Positions 57,505-63,980 of a DNA stretch of 64,000 nt are shown here, piece after piece. Origin of the DNA: Craterilacuibacter sp. RT1T (GTDB taxonomy: Bacteria > Pseudomonadota > Gammaproteobacteria > Burkholderiales > Chromobacteriaceae); contig NZ_JAMFLI010000001.1 of the NCBI RefSeq assembly GCF_023502145.1, positions 310,001 to 374,000 on the forward strand. The letters are read 5' to 3'. The position numbers and the translations under genes are program-made. Within the stretch, counting starts at the first letter, position 1. Each line of letters opens with the position of its first letter. The notes beneath the pieces are model-generated. The model was not told where the DNA came from. It was given only the letters and a program-made list of their open reading frames with translations, and made no database searches.

Positions 57505-57924
57505 TTAGTAGGGGTATTCGTCCCTGCTGGTGGCCGGCTTCTGCCCGCCGTAGCTGCTGCGTGCCGGCGGCGGTGTGGGCGCTTGGCGGCTGGCTGGCGG
57601 CGCTTGTTCTTCTTCGCGTTTGCCGCCTTGCAGGCTCACTTCATTGACGCGCACATCCGGCGACAGCCGCTTGGCGCCGTCCCGGTCCGTCCATTCTCTC
57701 AGCGTCAGCTGGCCGTAGACCGTCACCTGCTGACCCTTGGCCAGATAGGGCTGCAGCGCCTCGGCGCGCTTGCCCCACAGCTGGCAATAAAACCAGTTGG
57801 TGGTCTTTTTTTCGCCAAAGCCGATATCGCTTGCCACGCGAAACGACAGCGCTGCATCGCCGCTCTGGGTGTATTTCAGTTCGCTATCCGCGGCCACGCG
57901 GCCGTCCAGGGTGATGCTATTCAT
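57505..57924 (-). CDS. Single-stranded DNA-binding protein (phage type)
   Basis: A 139-residue SSB-like OB-fold protein. Seen: MNSITLDGRVAADSELKYTQ, LSFRVASD, NWFYCQLWGKRAEALQPYLA (the aromatic W/F DNA-contact block), GQQVTVYGQLTLREW and a Pro-rich tail ending DEYPY, unlike the DDDIPF end of bacterial SSB. It would coat the single strand made during rolling-circle replication by the gene A protein upstream. Last gene of the leftward operon. Confidence 0.85.
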   Translation of the reverse strand: MNSITLDGRVAADSELKYTQSGDAALSFRVASDIGFGEKKTTNWFYCQLWGKRAEALQPYLAKGQQVTVYGQLTLREWTDRDGAKRLSPDVRVNEVSLQGGKREEEQAPPASRQAPTPPPARSSYGGQKPATSRDEYPY

Positions 57925-57958
57925 GGGGTAATCCTGTTTTATTTGAAATAGCTGCGGC

Positions 57959-58417
57959 TTACGCCGCCTGCTTGTTGCAATGCCATTCCCAGCGGGCGGC
58001 GCTTTCGTTAATCATGGCGATCCACAGCCCAAGCTCAACGCGTGGAAGCCAGTCATGCAGCGCGCTGATCGCGCCGCGTACCAGCTTCAGCTCGTCGCCT
58101 GTCAGTAGCATGCGCTCGGCCATGCCGCGTGCCATGCAGCGCTCGCGGGCGGCCACCCATGCCAGCGCCGCCGTTTCCAGCATCTCGCGCATGGCAGCAT
58201 TCTTGTAGTGCACCGCCGCATCGTAGGCGGCGGTCAGATTCACGGTCAGGATGCGCATCGCGTCCTGCTTTGCTTCGCCGTGAGCGACTTCATACAGGTG
58301 CACATGCGCCGGCAGCATCAGGCGGTCGGCGTCGGTGGTGCCCACTGGCTGCTTGGCGGCCAGCAGCATCAGCGGGCTGGTGGTGCGGCGCGGGATGCGC
58401 TTTGGCTTGCTGCTCAT
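57959..58417 (-). CDS. Unknown protein of the integrated element
   Basis: A 152-residue soluble protein, not recognised. Basic N-terminus (SSKPKRIPRRTT), then mainly helical sequence with HVHLYEVAHGEAKQDAMRI and VAARERCMARGMAERMLLTG, ending in WEWHCNKQAA. It lies between a 65-residue gene (1 base upstream) and ssb (34 bases downstream) in one operon. No catalytic or DNA-binding motif is obvious. A role in early replication or regulation is inferred only from position. Confidence 0.75.
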   Translation of the reverse strand: MSSKPKRIPRRTTSPLMLLAAKQPVGTTDADRLMLPAHVHLYEVAHGEAKQDAMRILTVNLTAAYDAAVHYKNAAMREMLETAALAWVAARERCMARGMAERMLLTGDELKLVRGAISALHDWLPRVELGLWIAMINESAARWEWHCNKQAA

Positions 58418-58418
58418 C

Positions 58419-58616
58419 TCAATGCTCCCAATAGTCTTTGCCGGCGATGTCGGCCAGCATGCGTTTTTCTTCGATCTTGCGGCGGGCGTTGCCCCGCTCT
58501 ATCGCTGCGGCGCTGGCACGGCGGGGCTCGCGCAGCAGGTCATAATCCGCGCCGCGATGCGTCACGACAAAGTTTGCCCAGTTGCACGGGTCTTTCATCG
58601 GGTGCGTCATGCTCAT
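58419..58616 (-). CDS. Small unknown protein of the integrated element
   Basis: A 65-residue charged protein (MSMTHPMKDPCNWANFVV ... EEKRMLADIAGKDYWEH) with an Arg-rich central helix (REPRRASAAAIERGNARRK). No recognised domain. Its ATG overlaps the stop of the HTH gene (ATGA at 58613-58616), so it is translated with it. It could assist the HTH protein or bind nucleic acid; this is not shown. Confidence 0.75.
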   Translation of the reverse strand: MSMTHPMKDPCNWANFVVTHRGADYDLLREPRRASAAAIERGNARRKIEEKRMLADIAGKDYWEH

Positions 58617-58927
58617 GCGTGTGCAGCCTCCAGCTTGTCCAGATCCGGGCGCTTGCGCGTGGTCGGCTGGCGGCGTGGTGCGCCAAATGTCGGCACGCCC
58701 GGGGTGCGGCCTGCCAGCGCTTTGTCCGCCTCCTGTGCGGCGCGGCGCTCATTGGTCTGGCGGCGAGTCTCGGCGCGCAGGTAATCCATCAAGTCCTGGC
58801 GAATGAATACCCAGCCCTTGCCGACGCGGGCACCGATCACCACGCCGGTGGATGCCAGCTCCTGCATCAGCGAGGCGCTGATTTTCAGCAGCTCGGCGGC
58901 TTCGGTCATATCCAGTGTTTCATTCAT
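58613..58927 (-). CDS. Excisionase-like helix-turn-helix protein
   Basis: A 104-residue protein. The N-terminal half is a winged helix of the excisionase/MerR kind: LDMTEAAELLKISASLMQEL, VIGARVGKGWVFIRQDLMDYL (about 5-48). The C-terminal half is basic and Pro/Arg-rich (RRQTNERRAAQE, RRQPTTRKRP). Likely directs excision with the integrase, or regulates the operon. It overlaps the genes on both sides by ATGA. In P2-like phages the same position is held by Cox-like regulators. Confidence 0.82.
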   Translation of the reverse strand: MNETLDMTEAAELLKISASLMQELASTGVVIGARVGKGWVFIRQDLMDYLRAETRRQTNERRAAQEADKALAGRTPGVPTFGAPRRQPTTRKRPDLDKLEAAHA

Positions 58928-59070
58928 TTTTCTGTCCTCGCTGCTTGCATGGTCTTGAGTTCTTGCCCGCGCTGGTGGCCGTACATGTAGTAGGGCTGTT
59001 CCGGCTGCTGGGGCGCTTTACCGTTAAATCCGTCCAAGTGGCCCAAGCGGTATAAGTCTTGCGTCGGCAT
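58924..59070 (-). CDS. 48-residue protein, Rmf/CrpP-like pattern
   Basis: A gene under 50 codons, easily missed. MPTQDLYRLGHLDGFNGK, then PYYMYGHQRGQELKTM and a basic end. The spacing G-x3-G...P-Y-x3-G-x3-G resembles ribosome-modulation-factor/CrpP-type proteins of phages and bacteria; this is a weak likeness. Stop TGA overlaps the ATG of the HTH gene (ATGA), which argues that it is real. No strong ribosome site (GAGAAAG). First gene after the large inverted repeat. Confidence 0.68.
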   Translation of the reverse strand: MPTQDLYRLGHLDGFNGKAPQQPEQPYYMYGHQRGQELKTMQAARTEK

Positions 59071-59086
59071 TGCTGTCTTTCTCAGT

Positions 59087-59167
59087 GGTCATGGCTGGCC
59101 GGCCTGCCGGTTTCAGAGGACGGCACCCCGGTTGCGTTATTCGGAGCCAAGCCGGCCAGCCATGACC
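59087..59167. repeat. 17-bp perfect inverted repeat in the operon gap
   Basis: Arms GGTCATGGCTGGCCGGC (59087-59103) and its exact complement (59151-59167), with a 47-base loop and two more pairs possible beyond one mismatch. It fills the only gap over 100 bases (59071-59186) between operon genes besides the one near 63017. No T-run follows either arm, so it is not a simple terminator. A single-strand replication origin, processing site or protein-binding site are open. Confidence 0.85.
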
Positions 59168-59186
59168 GCTTGCGCGGCCTTGTCTA

Positions 59187-59546
59187 TCAGTGCGTATCCA
59201 CCTTCACGCGTAGTGCCGATCCCTCCTCGTTGTCGCCATCATCATCCAGCAGCACAAGGTATTCGCCGGTCGCAGCCAGGCAGGCAATCACCGTCTCGCT
59301 CATCGCCTCTGTCAGCATGTCCGCCACGTCCAGCCCCGGCATCCGCTCGATCGGGATGCTGATGCTGATAAACGGGTAGCCTTGCTCACAGGCATCCGCC
59401 CTTGCGCGCATGCCGCTCCAGCCATGGGCGCGGGTCGCCAGCGCCTCGGCCGACTGCAGTACCGGCAACATGCGGTTGATGCGCGCGACGCGCTGCTGAA
59501 ACTGGCGCGTTTCGCGCTCGACAAGCCTCACGTACAAATGTGTCAT
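59187..59546 (-). CDS. Unknown protein of the integrated element
   Basis: A 119-residue protein. It opens MTHLYVRLVERETRQFQQRV, continues with a helical region, then FISISIPIERMPGLDVADML, and ends with an acidic loop LLDDDGDNEEG and basic end. No family recognised. It overlaps the upstream 70-residue gene by ATGA (59543-59546). The inverted repeat follows its stop within 20 bases on the minus strand. Confidence 0.75.
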   Translation of the reverse strand: MTHLYVRLVERETRQFQQRVARINRMLPVLQSAEALATRAHGWSGMRARADACEQGYPFISISIPIERMPGLDVADMLTEAMSETVIACLAATGEYLVLLDDDGDNEEGSALRVKVDTH

Positions 59547-59755
59547 TGCGCTTCCCCTGCAATTTTTTGCGCATCGATCACGCCGTGGGCCAGTGCGCGG
59601 CGCAGCTTATCGCCAGCCGCCTGCATCAGCGTGGCTTCTTCCTCGGTCTTGGCGTTGACTGCGTAGTCAGCGCGGCCCGCCAAGCGCAGGAAAGAGCCGA
59701 AGGCCTGCGCCTCCTGCGGGGTTAATCTGGCGTTCACTTCAATGATCTTGGTCAT
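59543..59755 (-). CDS. Small unknown protein downstream of the gene A protein
   Basis: A 70-residue protein: MTKIIEVNARLTPQEAQAFG, then helices rich in Ala and Lys/Glu (NAKTEEEATLMQAAGDKLRRA). The start ATG 59755 follows AAGGAAG, a clear ribosome site. It lies 23 bases after the gene A stop, and its stop overlaps the next gene by ATGA. It could be a small accessory of replication or regulation; not recognised. Confidence 0.75.
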   Translation of the reverse strand: MTKIIEVNARLTPQEAQAFGSFLRLAGRADYAVNAKTEEEATLMQAAGDKLRRALAHGVIDAQKIAGEAQ

Positions 59756-59778
59756 GGTGGCTTCCTTTTCAGTTGGGT

Positions 59779-62154
59779 TCAGGCGATGACCTGGCTAAGT
59801 TGTTTGATCAGGCGGTTGGCCTTGGCGATTTCTGCCGAGACCAGATCCGGCGCGTCCGGCTCGCTATTGCTCAGCACTGGGGCGCTGGCGATGAGGCGGG
59901 CCAGCGTGGCCGCTTGTTGTTCTTGGGTTTGCAAGGTCACGCCCTGCAAGATCTTCTGGCGGGTCGGTTTTTCAATGCGGCTGGCCTGATGCTCGGCCGC
60001 GCGCTTCACCTGGGCGATGACTTCCAGCCCGCGACCGTGCGCTGGCTGCTGGTAAGTGCGGCTGATGGCCTTGATTTCGGCAGACATCGCCACGCGCTGG
60101 CGCGTTTCGGCTGATTTTTGCTCGGCTTCGACCATGCGGCGCTCAATATCGGCCTGCACAAAGTCCGACAGCGTGCCGTCGTCGTTGCTATTGATCTCGC
60201 GCTCGAAGCGGTATTTGTCCATTGCGGCCTTTTTCGCCTGGCGAATCTGGGCCAATTCGGCCGCCGGCTTGAATCCGTCGTCTTCCGGCTGGATGGCGCG
60301 CATCAAACGGTCCATCTCCGCCTCATCTGCCCAGCGCTCATAGTCCGCTTCGGTCGGCATCGGGGCCGGCTTCAGGCTGGAAAATTTCATTTCCGTAGAG
60401 TTATTGACACGAGTCCAAGTGCAGGCTGCGCCTGCTTTAAGGTCAACCCCCTTGCTTATCGTCCAATCGTGGGCACGCGTTGCGACCACCATCCCGCTCT
60501 CAATATCCACCACGCCAGCCACCGTATCGGCACGGGCTTCGCCGTAGATATTCAGGCCGCCGGACACGGTCTTCACCGTCTTGAGCGGCATAGCCTTGCG
60601 CTGGGCTTCCCAGCCGCCCATCAGCTCGACAAAGCGGCCCCAGTTGCCATCGTTGGCGGCCATGGCTGCCAGCTGGATCACCGTCTCGGCGCCGTCGTGC
60701 TTCCAGCGGCGCAGCTCGCGCCAGATGCCTACCGGTGGGCCGCCTACCTGCTGAAACTGGCGGACGCCCCAAGCCGACGCGTAGGCATTCACGCGCAGCG
60801 CGGTGGCGCGGACATCGTTGCCGCCCATGCCGTCGTCGCTGGCGTCAAAGTCAATCCCGACCGACTCGCCATCATTGCGCTCGCCATCGATGTTCTTGGC
60901 GATGTACTTGATGATGTAGCCGGTGGCCGTGCCGCGATTCCAGTCGATGGCCTTGAAGTTGATACGGGCATCGATGCCGGCCCACACGCCGGCGGCCGGC
61001 TCGCGCCAGAATGCGCGCTCGTTGCCGATGCTGCGGGCCAGCGCCTCCAGTGTGGCCCTGCTGCTGCCGGCGGCCTTCATCTCGCGCGCCTGCGCCCGCG
61101 CCAGCTTGTCGGTCAGCGCATAGCTCAGGCCCAGCTCGTCGCGGTCTTCGCGCACCGCATGGCACGCCACGATGGCGCGGAAACGGGCCACCTTCTCCGG
61201 ACGCATGAAAAACAGGCCGTGATAGTGCGGGGTGCCGTCGTGGTGCGGCTCGGCCACGCGCAGGCCATAAATGCGGATGCCTTCGCGCGCCAACTGGGCC
61301 GTAATGCGCCCCCATACCTTTTGCAGATAATCGGCCGCATCGCGCGGCGTGGTGCCGGCGTACTTGGGGTTGGCGCGGCCGGTCTTGGCGATCACCGCAT
61401 GAAAGCGGCTGGGCGTGGTCAGCGTGATAAATTCACCGGCCAGCCCCACGCTTTGCGCGATAGTCTCCATGCCGGCCATGCGGCAAATCAGTTCGGCGCG
61501 GCGGATCTTGGGGTTGGAAACCCCTTTCTCTGCCAGCTCGGTCAGCGTGAACGACTGCCCCAGCTCATTCACCGCCACCATGCCATCCAGCAACGCGCTG
61601 TTGCGCGCCTTCTGTGCGGTGCGGATCGCCAGTGTGTCGTTGCTGACGTACAGCTGGCGCTGCTTGCACACCATGCCCAGCTCAATAGCCAGCGCTTCGC
61701 CGGCGCGCACCCGGTGACGGCGCAAGGCACGGCGCCACCACTTATCGTGACCCAGCCGGCGCGCGACAGCGTGTTCCGTCTCGCCGTAAGGCAATTCCAC
61801 GCCGTAATGGGCGCAGCGGGCAGCAAGATCGTCAACGGACGCGCCACGGGCCGACATCAAGTCGAACTCCTTGGCGCGTTCGTTGGCAAACTCGCATAGC
61901 TGACCATCCGACGCGCCCAGCGCCAGACGGTACTCAGGGAACTCCAGCGCCAGATTGCGCAGCCACAAGTTCGCCTCGCGCTCGCGGCCATCATCCAGAA
62001 TGCCGATGCGGGCAGCGCCATGGCGCAAAGCGCGGCCGCGAATCGCCAGATAGCGCCGGGCAATACCCTGGCGCAAATGAAACGGGAAGCGCGCCACCAT
62101 CTCGCGCCCCCAGTCATCCAGCTTGTCCAGCAAGCTAGGCTTGGCTGCGCTCAT
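59779..62154 (-). CDS. P2 gene A-type HUH replication initiation endonuclease
   Basis: A 791-residue relaxase-like initiator for rolling-circle replication. The HUH motif is TPHYHGLFF (His310, His312), preceded by YGLRVAEPHHDG; the Y-x3-Y catalytic pair is TGYIIKYIAKNID (Tyr413, Tyr417), as in phage P2 gpA and phiX174 A, where the two tyrosines alternate in strand transfer. N-terminal about 290 residues are a helical domain; the C-terminal third has a helical, charged region (ADYERWADEAEMDRLM) as in the Phage_GPA family. P2 gpA is 761 residues. ATGA coupling to the upstream gene. Confidence 0.92.
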   Translation of the reverse strand: MSAAKPSLLDKLDDWGREMVARFPFHLRQGIARRYLAIRGRALRHGAARIGILDDGREREANLWLRNLALEFPEYRLALGASDGQLCEFANERAKEFDLMSARGASVDDLAARCAHYGVELPYGETEHAVARRLGHDKWWRRALRRHRVRAGEALAIELGMVCKQRQLYVSNDTLAIRTAQKARNSALLDGMVAVNELGQSFTLTELAEKGVSNPKIRRAELICRMAGMETIAQSVGLAGEFITLTTPSRFHAVIAKTGRANPKYAGTTPRDAADYLQKVWGRITAQLAREGIRIYGLRVAEPHHDGTPHYHGLFFMRPEKVARFRAIVACHAVREDRDELGLSYALTDKLARAQAREMKAAGSSRATLEALARSIGNERAFWREPAAGVWAGIDARINFKAIDWNRGTATGYIIKYIAKNIDGERNDGESVGIDFDASDDGMGGNDVRATALRVNAYASAWGVRQFQQVGGPPVGIWRELRRWKHDGAETVIQLAAMAANDGNWGRFVELMGGWEAQRKAMPLKTVKTVSGGLNIYGEARADTVAGVVDIESGMVVATRAHDWTISKGVDLKAGAACTWTRVNNSTEMKFSSLKPAPMPTEADYERWADEAEMDRLMRAIQPEDDGFKPAAELAQIRQAKKAAMDKYRFEREINSNDDGTLSDFVQADIERRMVEAEQKSAETRQRVAMSAEIKAISRTYQQPAHGRGLEVIAQVKRAAEHQASRIEKPTRQKILQGVTLQTQEQQAATLARLIASAPVLSNSEPDAPDLVSAEIAKANRLIKQLSQVIA

Positions 62155-62429
62155 CGCTGCCCTTCCAATGCGGTGCGCACAGCGACCATCTTCTTCAGCG
62201 CCATATCAAACATCGCACCCTCTTCGGTGTGCGCCGCCCATGCGTCGACCGCCTTCACCGCCGGGCTGTCTTTGGCGGCGTTCGTGCACAAATCCAGCGC
62301 CACATCCATGCCGGCGGCGGTGGCGATGGCATGCACCAGATTTTCCAGCGCCGTCATGTCCTGCGGGCGAGGCGGAGTGGGAATGGTGTTGAGCAGCGCA
62401 TTCAGGCTGGAAAGGGTCAGGGTTGCCAT
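62151..62429 (-). CDS. Unknown protein upstream of the gene A protein
   Basis: A 92-residue soluble protein: MATLTLSSLNALLNTIPTPP, then a mainly helical remainder with HTEEGAMFDMALKKMVAVRT. Not recognised. It ends in ATGA with the gene A protein, so it is probably co-translated. Its upstream neighbour (133 residues) shares a similar mix of helices and the closing GALFDHSLALAKL pattern, so the two may be distant relatives (weak). Confidence 0.72.
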   Translation of the reverse strand: MATLTLSSLNALLNTIPTPPRPQDMTALENLVHAIATAAGMDVALDLCTNAAKDSPAVKAVDAWAAHTEEGAMFDMALKKMVAVRTALEGQR

Positions 62430-62438
62430 GTTGTGTCC

Positions 62439-62840
62439 TTATGCCGCAATGCGGCGGTCGGTGGATGGGGTAGCGGTGCGGCCGCCGGCGGCCAGCTTGG
62501 CCAGCGCCAGGCTGTGATCGAATAGCGCGCCCTCGATGTCGCCGCTCAGGCGGGCGGTGTCCGCGATGGACGGGCGCTGCAGCGGCAATCCCTGCTGTGC
62601 GATCAGGGTATTCACCAGCGCGCCCAGACTCTGGATGCCGGCCAGTGCGCTTTGCACTTGGCTGATCGCATCCAGTTGCGCCGGCGTCAGCACCTTGGCC
62701 TGCAAAGCCGTGACAGTTTCCAGTGGCGGGCGGGTTTCGCTGATCGCGGCATGGCCGCTGGCGGCCCCGGCCCTGGCACCCAGAAACGCCAGCGCGTGGC
62801 GGAAGTCCTGATAGGCGGCGGTGTCTTTGGCGGCCTGCAT
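62439..62840 (-). CDS. Unknown protein of the integrated element
   Basis: A 133-residue protein. The start ATG 62840 overlaps the stop of the 58-residue gene (TGATG), which fixes it; the frame is open 78 codons further but those overlap that gene. MQAAKDTAAYQDFRHALAFL, then Ala-rich helices with TALQAKVLTPAQLDAISQV and GALFDHSLALAKLAAGGR. Not recognised. It ends 9 bases before the next gene. Confidence 0.72.
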   Translation of the reverse strand: MQAAKDTAAYQDFRHALAFLGARAGAASGHAAISETRPPLETVTALQAKVLTPAQLDAISQVQSALAGIQSLGALVNTLIAQQGLPLQRPSIADTARLSGDIEGALFDHSLALAKLAAGGRTATPSTDRRIAA

Positions 62841-63016
62841 CACATCCACCCCAGCGACAGAAACAGATGCGGCAAGCCGCCCATAACCAGCGCCGCCAGC
62901 AGCGCCAGCGGCAACTGGCGCGCAAACAGGCGCATCTGCGAAGGCTGGCGGGTGCGCCAGTTGGGCGAATAGCAGCAAGTGCCATTGCTGAATCGGGTTT
63001 TGGTCATTGTTTTCAT
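62840..63016 (-). CDS. 58-residue membrane protein of the early operon
   Basis: A short gene. Basic N-terminal part (MKTMTKTRFSN, CCYSPNWRTRQPSQMRLFAR) followed by one hydrophobic segment (LPLALLAALVMGGLPHLFLS). It reads as a single-pass protein with the N-terminal side likely cytoplasmic. TGATG overlap with the next gene. In this position it may be a membrane anchor for replication or an exclusion factor; not shown. Confidence 0.65.
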   Translation of the reverse strand: MKTMTKTRFSNGTCCYSPNWRTRQPSQMRLFARQLPLALLAALVMGGLPHLFLSLGWM

Positions 63017-63063
63017 GGTGCGCTCCGCTGTGTTTTCGTGGGTTTAGGCCAAGCCGTCCCCGC

Positions 63064-63083
63064 CATGCCGTCAAAACGGCATG
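63064..63083. promoter_or_regulatory. Hairpin in the gap downstream of the Ogr-like gene
   Basis: CATGCCGT-CAAA-ACGGCATG: a perfect 8-bp palindrome with a 4-base loop in the 89-base gap between the Ogr-like gene and the 58-residue gene. No T-run, so a protein-binding site or RNA structure is more likely than a terminator. Confidence 0.5.
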
Positions 63084-63105
63084 CCATGGGTGGCGCTTGG
63101 GTGGG

Positions 63106-63360
63106 TTATTCCGGGATCGGCAGCGCTATCTGGCGCTTATCTACCGGCGGGAACTTGCGTGGCGACAGCTTGAGGCGGTATTCAAGCTTGCCCAGGCTGG
63201 CCGGCTTGGCGGTCCACACCGGATCGCCTTCCAGCGTGCGGAACTGTCCGCAGCACTGATCATTGGTGCAGCTGTAATAGCCCTCGCGCACTTCGCGGGA
63301 CAGCATGCGGCTGGAGCGCTTGCGGGCCACATGGCCACAAGCCGGACAAATAAAAGCCAT
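63106..63360 (-). CDS. Ogr/Delta-type zinc-finger regulator
   Basis: An 84-residue protein starting MAFICPACGHVARKRSS (ATG 63360 overlaps the upstream stop, TAATG). Cysteines 5 and 8 (C-x2-C) and 31 and 36 (SCTNDQC) match the Ogr/Delta zinc finger of P2 and P4 late-gene activators, including GYYSCTND. A C-terminal basic region RLKLSPRKFPP follows. In P2, Ogr turns on late genes with the host polymerase alpha subunit; here it is in an early operon, so its timing may differ. Confidence 0.85.
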   Translation of the reverse strand: MAFICPACGHVARKRSSRMLSREVREGYYSCTNDQCCGQFRTLEGDPVWTAKPASLGKLEYRLKLSPRKFPPVDKRQIALPIPE

Positions 63361-63683
63361 TACTTCTGCCTCTGTTTTCTGCAGTCGCTTTGCTGGTCGC
63401 ACTGCGCGCACTCGGCACCCATGATCGACAGGGTGGTCAGTGCATCAATGTATTTTTTGTTGGCGATGGTGTAGCCGGCGGCCTTGAGCAAGGCCTCCAG
63501 CTTGGTGATGGTGACGCCCTGCTGCCCTGACATAAAACGCGACACCTGGCTATCGTCCCAGCCCACCGCCTCGGCAATATCGCCGCGCTCGCGGCTGGTG
63601 AGCGCAGCGCGCAGCGCCTGCTCAACGCGCCCCTGTATGGCTGAACCTGCTGCTGCCGTGCTACTGTTTTGGTTTTTGTGCAT
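63360..63683 (-). CDS. CII-like transcriptional regulator
   Basis: A 107-residue protein with a helix-turn-helix in RGDIAEAVGWDDSQVSRFMS (about 32-52), preceded by a helix QGRVEQALRAALT and followed by ITKLEALLKAAGYTI. The layout and the AEAVG-x-D-x-S-Q-x-S-R motif match the phage CII family. C-terminal C-x2-C (CAQCDQQ) is unusual. It heads the leftward operon, with a ribosome site GAGG shared by the opposite strand. Confidence 0.82.
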   Translation of the reverse strand: MHKNQNSSTAAAGSAIQGRVEQALRAALTSRERGDIAEAVGWDDSQVSRFMSGQQGVTITKLEALLKAAGYTIANKKYIDALTTLSIMGAECAQCDQQSDCRKQRQK

Positions 63684-63698
63684 GACTCTGGAGCCTCA

Positions 63699-63980
63699 AT
63701 GCTAAGCAAAACACTGACAGGTGTGACTGTCCCCGACTACGACGAATCCATTACCAAGATGCTCAATGCCAAAGGCTTTGAAGGTGGCGGCCGCATGGTG
63801 ATTGCGATTGAAAACCACGAAGGTCAGGTTTATCGCATCATCAGGCCCGAAGGCATGGGCGGCTACTTCAACTGTGTTTACGCCCTGCTCGACATGGGGC
63901 TGATTGACCTCATCGGGCCAAACAAACCCGCCTCACGCGAAGGCTACGACAACCGCTTCACCTTCAACCGGCCTGAATAA
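63699..63980 (+). CDS. Unknown protein, rightward, divergent from the CII-like gene
   Basis: A 93-residue protein starting MLSKTLTGVTVPDYDESI after TGGAGCCTCA. No helix-turn-helix; a beta-rich pattern (RMVIAIENHEGQVYRIIRPEG, NCVYALLDMGLIDLI) and a charged end. It begins 15 bases from the CII-like start on the other strand. In P2-like phages this side usually holds the repressor; this protein is not one I recognise. A GACAG-N6-CTGTC palindrome lies inside its 5-prime end (63716-63731). Confidence 0.75.
   Translation: MLSKTLTGVTVPDYDESITKMLNAKGFEGGGRMVIAIENHEGQVYRIIRPEGMGGYFNCVYALLDMGLIDLIGPNKPASREGYDNRFTFNRPE

Noticed and set aside
62206-62985. A 259-codon minus-strand open frame in the integrated element
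   Set aside because: It overlaps three better-supported genes that join by TGATG and ATGA overlaps, and its Arg/Ala-rich translation looks like a frame shadow.
62841-63074. N-terminal extension of the gene at 62439-62840
   Set aside because: The upstream codons overlap the 58-residue gene, and TGATG at 62838-62842 marks the start.
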